Below, in pieces: positions 6,921-16,764 of a stretch of DNA of 16,787 nt (positions are counted from its first letter, which is position 1; the number at the start of each line of letters is the position of its first letter). Location of the stretch: positions 1 to 16,787 of the forward strand of contig JBHELB010000003.1 of NCBI GenBank assembly GCA_041859045.1, read 5' to 3'. This DNA comes from JBHELB01 sp041859045. Lineage in GTDB: Bacteria > Hydrogenedentota > Hydrogenedentia > Hydrogenedentales > SLHB01. A program made the position numbers and the translations under genes. The notes beneath the pieces are model-generated. The model ran no database searches, was not told the origin of the DNA, and saw nothing but the letters and a program-made list of their open reading frames with translations.

Positions 6921-7880
6921 ATGGGCGAGTTCCGCGATGTGGTAAAGGGCGTTTTGGCGAACATAGAGCGGGTTGTGCTGGACAAATCCCAGGTGGTGCG
7001 CACGGCGCTCAGCGCGTTCTTAGCGGGCGGTCACGTCCTGATCGAGGACGTGCCCGGCGTGGCCAAGACGGTGCTTGTGCGGGCGTTGGCTATTTCGAGC
7101 GGGTGTGGATTCGCGCGGATACAATGCACCCCAGACCTTCTGCCGTCCGATATCATAGGCGTCTCGATCTTCAACCAGAAGAATCAGGAATTCGAATTCC
7201 GGCAAGGCCCCATCTTCACACAGGTGGTGCTGGCGGACGAAATCAACCGCGCCACGCCGCGGACCCAATCGGCGTTGCTCGAAGCAATGGCCGAAGGGCA
7301 GGTCTCGGCAGACGGTCGGACCTATCCCCTGAAACCGCCGTTTATCGTGTTCGCGACGCAGAATCCGGTTGAGCATGAGGGGACTTTCCCCTTACCCGAG
7401 GCCCAGCTGGACCGCTTTATGTTGCGGTTGACGATGGGTTACCCGGGAATTGCGGCCGAGTCGGATATGCTCGAACGCACGCGTATGGCTCATCCTCTGG
7501 ATTCTTTGCGTCCCGTGACGGACGCGACGACGTTGCTCCGAATGCAGGGCGCGGTCAAGGAAGTGCATGTCCATGAAAAGGTAAAAGACTATCTCCTGCG
7601 GCTCGTGGCCCGAACGCGCGATTCGGCGCACCTGACGTTGGGGGCGAGCCCGCGCGCGACGATGGCGCTCTATCGCGCGGCTCAGTCCTATGCGGCGGTA
7701 CTGGGCCGCGGCTATGTCATTCCCGACGATATCAAGGCGCTGGCGCACCCCGTGCTCGAGCATCGTCTCATCCTCAAACCCGAGAGCCGCCTGCGGAGAG
7801 TAACGGCGTACTCCGTGTTGCGCGACATTTTGGCGGAAGTGGCCGTGCCTGCGGGGACGTCTAGCTGGAAGCAGGGGTAG
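6921..7880 (+). CDS. MoxR-family AAA+ ATPase
   Basis: MoxR ATPases act as chaperone-like motors that mature or activate partner protein complexes, often with DUF58 and VWA-domain proteins. The 319-residue product has the complete AAA_3 set. Walker A is EDVPGVAKT at 42-50. Walker B is VVLADE at 100-105, followed by the MoxR signature INRATPRTQSALLEAM. Sensor 1 lies in FATQNPVEHEGTFPLPEAQ and sensor 2 in GASPRATMAL near 239-248. All ATPase residues look intact. The ribosome site GGAGG is nine bases upstream. Unusually, the next gene is not a DUF58 protein but a Ser/Thr kinase after 98 bases. The client of this ATPase is therefore unclear; the downstream envelope proteins are candidates by position only. 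Confidence 0.93.
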   Translation: MGEFRDVVKGVLANIERVVLDKSQVVRTALSAFLAGGHVLIEDVPGVAKTVLVRALAISSGCGFARIQCTPDLLPSDIIGVSIFNQKNQEFEFRQGPIFTQVVLADEINRATPRTQSALLEAMAEGQVSADGRTYPLKPPFIVFATQNPVEHEGTFPLPEAQLDRFMLRLTMGYPGIAAESDMLERTRMAHPLDSLRPVTDATTLLRMQGAVKEVHVHEKVKDYLLRLVARTRDSAHLTLGASPRATMALYRAAQSYAAVLGRGYVIPDDIKALAHPVLEHRLILKPESRLRRVTAYSVLRDILAEVAVPAGTSSWKQG

Positions 7881-7978
7881 TCTGCGGGGTATTATTCTTG
7901 CCTGAGAGAGGTGCGGTCATTTACGCGCGCCCGCAAGCACGGCGCCAGCGCCGCAGTACCCCGGGGATAGCCTGACGC

Positions 7979-8944
7979 ATGAGAAAATGGTTTCAAGCAG
8001 GAGGTCTTCTCAAACGACGCTCCGTCGATCCGGGAGAGGATCTCGGGCCTCGGGAAGATGGCGATGAAAACGCGGTCCACGAGGAACGCGGCCTCGAACT
8101 TACCCACGTAGGTCCGTACGAAATCATCGCACCCATCGGAACCGGCGGTATGGGCACGGTGTACAAGGCCATCGATCGTTCGCGAGATATGACCGTCGCG
8201 ATCAAGGTGCTCGATCGTCGCTACGATATCGACAAGAAACGCCGCCGCCGCGACTACCTGGGGCGCGAGATTCTCATCGCTGCTTCTCTTCGGCACGAGA
8301 ACATCATCCGCATGCACAATCAGATTATAGAGCAAGAAGATCTGAACGGTCATGTGCGGCGCTGTCTGTTGATGGAATACATCGACGGTCACAATTTACG
8401 CAAGCACATTACCGACCGTGACCTCACCACTCAGCAGATGATTTGGCTCGCCATCCGCATCTGTCAGGGATTGGATTTCCTTCACCAGAACGGCATTGTG
8501 CATCGTGATGTAAAGCCCGAGAACTTTTTGTTTTCCCGCGACCTACAGCAAGTCAAGATCGTGGACTTTGGTCTGTCCAAATCCACTTCGAGTTGGCGTA
8601 CCCGGTGGATGAAGGAAGGCGGCGGAACGCGCCGCTATATGTCCCCCGAGCAGCTCGCGAAGCGCAATCTTGATGCGCGTTCGGACATCTTTTCATTGGG
8701 AATCACGTTGTATGAGCTGTTTTCGGGGCATCATCCCTGCACAGGGGCGGACGCGAACGAGGTGATGCGTCAATTGCGCAGCAGTAGCTATAAGTTCCCG
8801 CCCCCCTCCCAGTACAATCCGTCCATGCCCTCGGCGTTGGATCGTATCATTCTCAAAGCGCTGCGCAGACACCCAGAACACCGTTACCAGTCGGTTACGG
8901 AAATGCTTCTGGACCTTACGCGCATCGCCGAATCCCGTATTTAA
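7979..8944 (+). CDS. Soluble Hanks-type serine/threonine protein kinase
   Basis: A eukaryotic-like kinase that should phosphorylate Ser/Thr on protein targets. After about 45 charged, probably disordered residues, the catalytic domain fills the rest of the 321 residues. It has the glycine loop IGTGGMGTVYKA (53-64), ATP-binding K76 in VAIKVL, the helix-C glutamate E97 in REIL, the catalytic loop HRDVKPEN (175-182), DFG (196-198) and SPE (222-224) closing the activation segment. All residues needed for activity are present. Unlike PknB types it lacks a transmembrane helix and PASTA or other sensor domain, so it is cytosolic. The activation loop region 202-217 is basic and Ser/Thr-rich. The gene is followed after only three bases by the LysM/TPR gene, whose cytoplasmic N-terminus is a possible substrate (inference). 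The start lacks a strong ribosome site (GGGGA about 11 bases upstream). Confidence 0.94.
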   Translation: MRKWFQAGGLLKRRSVDPGEDLGPREDGDENAVHEERGLELTHVGPYEIIAPIGTGGMGTVYKAIDRSRDMTVAIKVLDRRYDIDKKRRRRDYLGREILIAASLRHENIIRMHNQIIEQEDLNGHVRRCLLMEYIDGHNLRKHITDRDLTTQQMIWLAIRICQGLDFLHQNGIVHRDVKPENFLFSRDLQQVKIVDFGLSKSTSSWRTRWMKEGGGTRRYMSPEQLAKRNLDARSDIFSLGITLYELFSGHHPCTGADANEVMRQLRSSSYKFPPPSQYNPSMPSALDRIILKALRRHPEHRYQSVTEMLLDLTRIAESRI

Positions 8945-8947
8945 GCC

Positions 8948-10108
8948 ATGTCCCGCCGCATTTTCACCCGCCGCAAAAAGCCTCTTGGCGTGCGGCGGGG
9001 GCTCATCCTCTTGGTTGCGCTGATCGTGGCGGGATACTACGGACTCCAATTGCACTCGGGTGACGGGCCCGCTCCAACGCAAGAGCTTACCGGAGAGGCC
9101 GCGCAAGCACTCGAGACCGCGCGCCAACACTTGGCGCAGGGCCGGCTCGATGAAGCTCGCGCATTGCTAGACCCGATGGTGGCCCCGAGCAAAGACACAG
9201 GCGCGATTCTTGACGCCCTGCGTCTTCTGGCGGACGTGGAGCAACGTGCAGGAAACTTGCCCAAAGCCCTTGAGCTTTTGAAACGGGCCGCGACGGATTT
9301 CCCTCATTCCTCTCAAACGGCCGAGTCACGCATTGCCTATGCGCGCGCGTTGGAAAACGCCGGACAAGACGCCGAAGCCACACGCGTCTTTACCCTAGTG
9401 CAGGAATCGGCTCCCCCGGAACTCCGCGCGCCCGCGGAAACGGGCCTTGCGCGGCTTGCGGAGAAACAGAACGATCTGCCGCGCGCGCGCGAGTGGCTGG
9501 TAAAGGCGGTGAATGATGCCGAGTGGAACTCCCCCGCATGGGAAGAGGCGAGTCTACTTCTGGGGCGCGTGAACACCGCGCTGATGTTCTCTCCGATCGA
9601 CACCCCCGACAGCCGAAGGTATACCGTTCGGCCGGGCGATACGATCATCAGCATCGGTGTGGCGCTGAACACGACGCAGGGGCTGCTCACCCGCGCGAAC
9701 AATCTTAACGACGACTCTCAGTTGCACCCCGGCATGTCCCTGAAATACACCCCGAAAGACTTCCGGTTGGTCGTGGAACGCTCAAATAGCCGTTTGCTTC
9801 TCTTGGACAAGGACGGTTTTTTCAGATGGTATCCTTGCGTTTTTCGAGGAACGCTAACGTTGGGGGGATACCGTATCGGCAATAAGGGGCGTAGCGAAGC
9901 ATTGGCCAGTCCGATGCCCTTGGTGCCGGAACGCGCGGAAATGCCGACAAACCAGGAAATCGGGCGTGAAGAACGTCCGGGCGCGGTGACGATTGCGTTG
10001 TCCACGCAGGATTTCGAAGAGCTCTTCGATCTCGTTGCGCGCTCCACCCAGGTGGATATTGTCGAACAGTTCAGTCCAGCGGAGACGCATCGGGCTGTGA
10101 AGAAGTAG
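8948..10108 (+). CDS. Membrane-anchored TPR/LysM protein with a degenerate YkuD-like C-terminus
   Basis: The 386-residue product has a basic cytoplasmic N-terminus (RRIFTRRKKPLGVRR), one transmembrane helix (about 18-35), and helical TPR-like repeats (about 45-210). A LysM peptidoglycan-binding module follows at about 223-268 (RRYTVRPGDTIISIGVAL ... LHPGMSL). From residue 271 the sequence follows L,D-transpeptidases: FRLVVERSNSRLLLLDKDG, then much later STQDFEELFDLVARSTQVDI, which matches the end of YkuD domains. In active enzymes that end is preceded by SHGC with the nucleophilic cysteine; here the position reads PGAVTIA (A346), and no HG motif is visible. It is therefore probably a non-catalytic cell-wall-binding protein. 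The start three bases after the kinase stop implies translational coupling. Homology of the tail is my reading, not a computed alignment. Confidence 0.85.
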   Translation: MSRRIFTRRKKPLGVRRGLILLVALIVAGYYGLQLHSGDGPAPTQELTGEAAQALETARQHLAQGRLDEARALLDPMVAPSKDTGAILDALRLLADVEQRAGNLPKALELLKRAATDFPHSSQTAESRIAYARALENAGQDAEATRVFTLVQESAPPELRAPAETGLARLAEKQNDLPRAREWLVKAVNDAEWNSPAWEEASLLLGRVNTALMFSPIDTPDSRRYTVRPGDTIISIGVALNTTQGLLTRANNLNDDSQLHPGMSLKYTPKDFRLVVERSNSRLLLLDKDGFFRWYPCVFRGTLTLGGYRIGNKGRSEALASPMPLVPERAEMPTNQEIGREERPGAVTIALSTQDFEELFDLVARSTQVDIVEQFSPAETHRAVKK

Positions 10109-10132
10109 TTTTTGGTGTAAGGAAGTCTCACT

Positions 10133-12712
10133 ATGAAGGGAGGGAGCATGAATCGAGTATCAATTTATCTTCTGCTGATGGCTTGTCTGTTCTTACCGAA
10201 GGCGACGTGGGCTCTTGAGCTATACGTCTCGCCCGCGGGAAATGACTCTTGGTCTGGCCGTATGGAGCAACCGCTTTCCGACCGCAGTGACGGTCCCTTC
10301 GCCACAGTCGCCGGCGCGCGCGACGCGGTCCGTAAGCTCAAGGCCGAGGGATTGAATGAACCGGTCACCGTACTGGTGAGAGAGGGAGAGTACGCGCTTT
10401 CTGCGCCGCTTGTTTTTAATCCAGAGGACTCCGGAACGGCCCTTGCCCCCATTACCTATGCGGCTTACCCTGGCGAACGCCCCGTGCTGTCCGGCGGACG
10501 TAAGTTGGGCGGGTGGCGCGTGGAAGAGGGCCGCTGGGTGTTGGATCTTCCCGCGGATGTCCGCAGTTCCTTGCCCGTGCACGCGCTGTGGGTGAATGGA
10601 GAGCGCCGAACGCCCGCGCGCACGCCCAACACCGGTCATTTTTTCTCCGACGGTCTTGTCGAAAACCCGGAGAAACCTGGGGAATTTAGTAAGGACATTC
10701 TGCGATATCAGGAACAGAATGCCGCGGCCTGGCAGGATGCGGAGAACGCCATTGCGGTTGTGACGCACGCATGGGACATCTCAATCTTGCCCGTCAAGAG
10801 CATTGACCGCGCCACGCGCCAAGTCACGTTTGCCTTCTCTTCCCCATGGCCTTTTGGACAATGGACAACGCCCGTTGTCTATTACCTGACGAACACCTTG
10901 ACCGCCCTGGATGCGCCGGGTGAGTGGTATCTCAACGCGGCGGAAGGTCGACTCTACTACCTTCCGCTTCCCGGGGAGCGCCCGGACGAGGTTGAAGTCA
11001 CCGTTCCTGTGACGAGCGAACTTCTCTTGCTCAAGGGGGAGGGCCCTGATCGAACTGTCAGTCACCTGCGGTTTGAGGGGCTCACCTTCGCCTATGCCGA
11101 TGTGGAATTACCGCAGGGAGGCTATCGTGGGCGTCAAGCGGCGGTCGGCGTGGATTCGGCACTTTCTGGAGACTGGGTGCAGTACTGCGCGTGGATAGAC
11201 TGCGAAATTGCTCACACGGCGAACCACGCGCTCTCGTTGAATCAGGGGGCGCGCTACAACCGCATCACTCGAAACCACATCCATGATTTTGGCGCGGGCG
11301 GCGTGATGATCGGTTCCTACAGAGGGCAGAGCAGCGATCCTGAACTTACCGCGGGATGGAATGAAGTGGATAATAACTGGGTCCACGCGGGAAGCCGCAC
11401 GATTCCATCCGGATGCGGTATCTGGATTGGCGACAGTCACTACAACACGGTGTCGCACAACGAGATCGCCGATCTCTACTACACGGGCATTTCGGTGGGG
11501 TGGGCGTGGGGGTATGGTCCGAGCAACGCGCATCACAACATCATCGAGTACAACCATATTCACAAAATCGGTCAGGGTGTGCTCAGCGACATGGGCGGCA
11601 TCTACACCTTGGGGGTCTCGCCCGGCACGGTCCTGCGCAACAACTGGATTCACGATGTCTGGTCGATGACCTATGGCGGTTGGGGCATCTATCTTGACGA
11701 AGGCAGCACGCAGATGCTGGTCGAGAACAATCTCGTCTATAGCACGAAGACAGGTGGTTTCCACCAACATTACGGTAAAGAGAGCCGTATTCGAAACAAC
11801 ATTTTCGCGTACGCTGCGGAGGCACAGATTGTCCGATCTCGCGAAGAGGAGCATATTTCCTTCTACTTTGAGCGGAATATTGTCCTCTGTGGAAACAGGC
11901 GTCTGTTAGGCGGACGCTATGGCAATGGCAAGTTCGAATTTCGACGCAACTGCTACTGGGATATCTCGGGGGAGGTTTCTCTTGTGGGAAGCACGTTCGA
12001 GGAACGCGTCGCCTCCGGAGTGGATATCGGATCGATTGTGGCGGACCCGCAGTTTGTCGATCCGCTGCACGGCGATTTTCGTCTGAAGCCCTCCTCCCCC
12101 GCTCTCGCGATGGGTTTCCAGCCGTTTGACTACACGCGCGCGGGGTTGTATGCCCCGAACAAGTGGATCAAAGCGGCGAAAAAGACCAATCGACACGCTG
12201 ACCGCCCGCTTTGGCCGCCGCGGCAAGACCCGGACGAGATGGCATTCGCGCCCCTGTGGACGGACTATCAACTCGTGTGCGATGTGCCGGACGAATGGCG
12301 TTTTTGCACCGACCCCGAGTCGCGCGGCGAGACGGAACAGTGGTTTGCGCCTACGTTCGATACGGCGTCGTGGCGTCCGCTCTCGGCACGGATTCCATGG
12401 GAGGAGCAGATAGGGAAGAACTTCGACGGATTCGCGTGGTATCGCACCTCGTTTGACGTCCCTCAAGAAGCAATGGGCAAGAAGTTGATACTGTCGTTCG
12501 GCGCGGTGGACGAAGCGGCGGTGGTTTATGTAAACGGTCAGCGCGTCGGAGAGTTTGGGGTGCCTGGGGTGACGTGGAACACGCGTTTTGAAATCGACAT
12601 CACCGCGTTCGTCAAACAGGCGGACAAAAACCTCATCGCCGTTCGTGTCCAGGACACAAACGGCGTCGGTGGTATATGGAGAGGCGTAAAAGTGATTACG
12701 CCCAAGCAATAA
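10133..12712 (+). CDS. Secreted right-handed parallel beta-helix protein with C-terminal jelly-roll, candidate glycan-active enzyme
   Basis: The 859-residue product has a signal peptide ending near ATWA (residue 27). It continues with ELYVSPAGNDSWSG and GPFATVAGARDAVRKLKAEG, the usual opening of DUF1565/beta-helix proteins. The core at about 370-655 is rich in N-x-I/V-H/x repeats (ITRNHIHDFG, NNWVHAG, HNEIADL, EYNHIHKIG, RNNWIHDVW, ENNLVYS), one per helix turn. Residues about 706-859 form a beta-galactosidase-type jelly-roll (DEAAVVYVNGQRVGEFG, FEIDITAFVKQADKNLIAVR). The layout recalls plant-polysaccharide-degrading proteins of the GH141 type, but I cannot confirm a catalytic site. Two starts are possible: 10133 (AAGGAAG seven bases upstream) or in-frame 10148 (GGAGGGAG close by). 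It is 24 bases after the LysM gene, so probably the last gene of that operon. Confidence 0.88.
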   Translation: MKGGSMNRVSIYLLLMACLFLPKATWALELYVSPAGNDSWSGRMEQPLSDRSDGPFATVAGARDAVRKLKAEGLNEPVTVLVREGEYALSAPLVFNPEDSGTALAPITYAAYPGERPVLSGGRKLGGWRVEEGRWVLDLPADVRSSLPVHALWVNGERRTPARTPNTGHFFSDGLVENPEKPGEFSKDILRYQEQNAAAWQDAENAIAVVTHAWDISILPVKSIDRATRQVTFAFSSPWPFGQWTTPVVYYLTNTLTALDAPGEWYLNAAEGRLYYLPLPGERPDEVEVTVPVTSELLLLKGEGPDRTVSHLRFEGLTFAYADVELPQGGYRGRQAAVGVDSALSGDWVQYCAWIDCEIAHTANHALSLNQGARYNRITRNHIHDFGAGGVMIGSYRGQSSDPELTAGWNEVDNNWVHAGSRTIPSGCGIWIGDSHYNTVSHNEIADLYYTGISVGWAWGYGPSNAHHNIIEYNHIHKIGQGVLSDMGGIYTLGVSPGTVLRNNWIHDVWSMTYGGWGIYLDEGSTQMLVENNLVYSTKTGGFHQHYGKESRIRNNIFAYAAEAQIVRSREEEHISFYFERNIVLCGNRRLLGGRYGNGKFEFRRNCYWDISGEVSLVGSTFEERVASGVDIGSIVADPQFVDPLHGDFRLKPSSPALAMGFQPFDYTRAGLYAPNKWIKAAKKTNRHADRPLWPPRQDPDEMAFAPLWTDYQLVCDVPDEWRFCTDPESRGETEQWFAPTFDTASWRPLSARIPWEEQIGKNFDGFAWYRTSFDVPQEAMGKKLILSFGAVDEAAVVYVNGQRVGEFGVPGVTWNTRFEIDITAFVKQADKNLIAVRVQDTNGVGGIWRGVKVITPKQ

Positions 12713-12719
12713 ACACCAC

Positions 12720-12753
12720 AGGGGCGCTCTTCTCAAAGGAGGAGAGCGCCCCT
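12720..12753. terminator. Strong hairpin between convergent genes, likely bidirectional terminator
   Basis: AGGGGCGCTCT (12720-12730) pairs perfectly with AGAGCGCCCCT (12743-12753). The inner TCTC/GAGG adds four further pairs, one of them G-U, leaving a four-base loop. It lies seven bases after the beta-helix stop and 17 bases before the purF stop codon on the other strand. The flanking T-tracts are weak (AGTTCTT on plus, TGTGGTGTTT on minus), so some dependence on other factors is possible. Confidence 0.8.
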
Positions 12754-12770
12754 AGTTCTTACTCGCAATC

Positions 12771-14336
<1,566 letters not shown>

Positions 14337-14337
14337 C

Positions 14338-15225
14338 TTAGAAATCCGTCCTTCCGGTGAGTTTGCGGTAGGCTTCCACGTACTTCTCCCGAGTTTTGAG
14401 GATCACCTCTTCCGGCAGCGGCGGCTGGGGCGAGTTCTTGTCCCAACCCGTCGTTTCCAGGTAATCGCGAACGTATTGCTTGTCAAAGCTGGGCTGCGGC
14501 CGTCCCGGCTTGTACTGATCCGCAGGCCAGAACCGCGAGGAATCCGGCGTCAACACCTCGTCGGCCAGGATGAGTTCGCCGTCACGCAGGCCGAACTCGA
14601 ACTTCGTATCGCACAGGATTACGCCCTTGGTCTCCGCAATGTCGCGCGCCCGGGCGTAGACCTTTAGCGAGGCCGCTGACAATGCCTCGGCCCACTCGCG
14701 TCCGACCTCGTTTGCGGCTTCTTCAAACGAGATGTTGATATCGTGGCCGCTTTCGGCTTTGGTGGACGGCGTGAAAATCGGTTCCTTCAACTTATCCGAC
14801 TCGACAAGACCGGCCGGAACAGGCATCCCGCATATGGTACCATGTTCGCGGTATTCCTTCCATCCACTGCCAGCCAAGTATCCGCGCACAATGCACTCCA
14901 CAGGGAAAATCTTGCACTTACGCACCAGCATGCTTCGGCCTTCAAACTGCTCGGGCGCGGCGCGGAAATCCTCGGGGAAGTCTTTGATATCCGCGGATTC
15001 CAAGTGATTCTTCGCGATATCGGCGGTCCTTTCGAACCAAAACAGCGACATCTGTGTGAGAATTTTGCCTTTATCCGGAATCCCGACGGGGTTTACCCAG
15101 TCGAACGCTGAAATGCGATCCGTGGCCACGATCAGAAGATGATCGCCGAGATCGTAGATATCGCGCACTTTACCGCGGGCAGCGGGTTTCCTGTTCGGCA
15201 GGTGGGTCTCGCACAGTGCTTGCAT
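14338..15225 (-). CDS. purC: Phosphoribosylaminoimidazole-succinocarboxamide synthase PurC
   Basis: PurC joins aspartate to CAIR with ATP in purine synthesis, giving SAICAR. The 295-residue product is of the longer bacterial/yeast-like type. Recognised motifs are RGKVRDIYDLGDHLLIVATD, DRISAFDWV, the signature region VRGYLAGSGWKEY, DTKFEFGL and ILADEVLTPDSSRFW. The start at 15225 has GGAG four to five bases upstream plus AGGAG further back, and directly precedes the conserved N-terminus. The gene lies 15 bases after the GH4 stop and one base before purF, so the three genes read as one transcript. No other purine genes are visible. No purine riboswitch or PurR-like site is evident upstream. Confidence 0.96.
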   Translation of the reverse strand: MQALCETHLPNRKPAARGKVRDIYDLGDHLLIVATDRISAFDWVNPVGIPDKGKILTQMSLFWFERTADIAKNHLESADIKDFPEDFRAAPEQFEGRSMLVRKCKIFPVECIVRGYLAGSGWKEYREHGTICGMPVPAGLVESDKLKEPIFTPSTKAESGHDINISFEEAANEVGREWAEALSAASLKVYARARDIAETKGVILCDTKFEFGLRDGELILADEVLTPDSSRFWPADQYKPGRPQPSFDKQYVRDYLETTGWDKNSPQPPLPEEVILKTREKYVEAYRKLTGRTDF

Positions 15226-15240
15226 GTTTCTCCGCTCCTC

Positions 15241-16524
15241 TTAGAAAAAGGTCCCCTTCAAGAATGAACGATTCTCTTCCAGCAGTTCATCCAACAGCGC
15301 CTTCGCTCCGGAAGCATCCGGCATGAGCGGATGCGCCAATACTGCCTGAAACGCCTTCTCCCGATCGCCGCGTACCGCCGCGTCGACCGTCAGCGTTTCA
15401 TACGCTTTCACCGCCTGCATAAGCCCCCGAATTTCGGGCGGCGGTGCGGGCTGCGGCAAGGCCACGGCGCCGTTCCGTCCTATGAGCGCCGGAACCTCGA
15501 TGCAGGCGTCACTATCGAATCCAGGCAGCGCTCCGGCATTGCGGCAGCAGACGATCTGACAGTTGTCCTCGTCGCGCGCGATGGCCTCCAAGACCGCCAA
15601 GGCCGCTGTTGAATAGAGTGCGCCGCCGCGCTTGGACAGTTCCTCCGGCTTCTCCACGAGCTCCGGGTCTTGGTAGCGCGCGAAGAGGCGTTCTTCTATC
15701 CCAAGCACCTCTTCGCCGCGAGTCTGCGGACGCTTCCTCAATCGCTCCAGCGAAGCTTCCACGGCATAGTAATATTGAAGATAGCCGTTGCAGACCATAC
15801 CCAGCGACTGCATCGCCGCGCGCATTATACCTGCTACGGCAGGAGTATCCCACTCTTCGTCCGCCCGTTCGATATAGTCGCGCAGCACGTCCGTGGTTCG
15901 ATCCGCTCCCTCGATACGCACCCCGCGAATCCACGACAAATGATTGAGTCCCATGTAATCGAGAGAGACGTCGTCAGGGGCGCAGGAGAAGCGCTCAGCG
16001 ATTTCATACCTGTAGCCGATGGGAATGTTGCACAAGCCCACCGATCGAACCGGACTATGGCGGAAAAGGGCCTCGGTGACTATGCCCGAAGGATTGGTGA
16101 AGTTGAGGAGTGTGGCATTCGGCGCGTTAGTTTTGATTGCCTGGGCAATCTCAAGGATAGCGGGAATCGTGCGCAGGGCGCAGGCGAAGCCGCCGACGCC
16201 TGTGGTTTCCTGACCGATGAGCCCATGCCGCAGCCCCAGCTTCTCGTCGCGGATGCGGACGTGCATCCCCCCGACTCTAAGTTGGGTGACTACGAACGCC
16301 GCCCCGCGCACGGCGCTCTGGAGATCGGTGGTGTGGTGAATGATAAGGGACGCGCCGTGGTGTTCAGACATCCGGCGGGCAAGCCCGGCCACAATTTCAA
16401 GGCGCTCGGGGTTGCGATCCATCAGCCAGACTTCCGTGAGCGGCAAAACGTCCGTTCTGCCGAGAAGTCCACCGATGAGTTCGGGGGTATAGGAACTTCC
16501 GCCCCCAATGATCGCGAGTTTCAT
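15241..16524 (-). CDS. Glycoside hydrolase family 4, probable 6-phospho-beta-glucosidase
   Basis: GH4 enzymes cleave (usually phosphorylated) glycosides by an unusual NAD- and divalent-metal-dependent redox-elimination mechanism in the cytoplasm. The frame is open to 16629, but I chose the ATG at 16524 because the family starts directly with MKLAIIGGGSSYTPEL, the NAD-binding loop. A predicted promoter also lies upstream of it, overlapping the longer start. The 427-residue product shows DRNPERL (D36), QETTGVGGFACALRTIP, NFTNPSGIVTEA, the metal-binding C165 in GLCNIPIG and H195 in GLNHLSW. GYLQYYY near 247-253 is where I expect the catalytic tyrosine. Overall similarity is to 6-phospho-beta-glucosidases rather than alpha-galactosidases (EC 3.2.1.86 likely). 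No phosphotransferase-system gene is nearby, so its substrate is uncertain. It is first in a run with purC and purF. Confidence 0.9.
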   Translation of the reverse strand: MKLAIIGGGSSYTPELIGGLLGRTDVLPLTEVWLMDRNPERLEIVAGLARRMSEHHGASLIIHHTTDLQSAVRGAAFVVTQLRVGGMHVRIRDEKLGLRHGLIGQETTGVGGFACALRTIPAILEIAQAIKTNAPNATLLNFTNPSGIVTEALFRHSPVRSVGLCNIPIGYRYEIAERFSCAPDDVSLDYMGLNHLSWIRGVRIEGADRTTDVLRDYIERADEEWDTPAVAGIMRAAMQSLGMVCNGYLQYYYAVEASLERLRKRPQTRGEEVLGIEERLFARYQDPELVEKPEELSKRGGALYSTAALAVLEAIARDEDNCQIVCCRNAGALPGFDSDACIEVPALIGRNGAVALPQPAPPPEIRGLMQAVKAYETLTVDAAVRGDREKAFQAVLAHPLMPDASGAKALLDELLEENRSFLKGTFF

Positions 16525-16600
16525 GCTGCGATTGGCTCCCGTTGCAGCACCAGAAGCACGCCCAAGTATGTGGTCTTCCGGCTGTCTACAGGTTGCGACT

Positions 16601-16629
16601 ATGATACGCGCGAAGCGGCGAGAAATCAA
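16601..16629 (-). promoter_or_regulatory. Candidate promoter for the GH4-purC-purF run
   Basis: Read on the minus strand, TTGATT (-35, 16624-16629) and TATCAT (-10, 16601-16606) are exactly 17 bases apart. Transcription would start near 16594, giving a leader of about 70 bases before the ATG at 16524. It is the best-looking promoter on this strand. Its position argues against the longer GH4 reading frame that begins at 16629. Confidence 0.6.
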
Positions 16630-16689
16630 TTTCCAGGTGTGAAGTTCTCAACGATCCCCAGTTTTGTGAGGGGTGCATGAATAGAGGGC

Positions 16690-16764
16690 GTACATGGTCT
16701 GACTCCGTCTAAAATGGGCTCAAGTTGAGGAAACAGGGTCCACCCGGAGGAAAAGACCATGTAC
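16690..16764. repeat. Inverted repeat spanning the leader and start codon of the right-edge gene
   Basis: GTACATGGTCT (16690-16700) is the exact reverse complement of AGACCATGTAC (16754-16764). The wider arms (GGGC / GCCC) match with one extra base. The right arm contains the ATG at 16759-16761. The 53 bases between them hold the GGAGG ribosome site and a GTTGAGGAAACAGGGTCC stretch. Folding in RNA would hide the start codon. Alternatively this could be a protein-binding site at an IS end. Confidence 0.55.

Noticed and set aside
7945..7965. Hairpin CGGCG-CCAG-CGCCG as a terminator after moxR
   Set aside because: The stem is only five pairs and no T-run follows; it may be chance in GC-rich DNA.
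16525..16629. Extended GH4 start at 16629
   Set aside because: The additional residues do not match the family, and the region holds a good promoter.
15670..16680. 336-codon plus-strand open frame opposite the GH4 gene
   Set aside because: The minus strand encodes a clear GH4 enzyme; the plus-strand frame has no recognisable motif.
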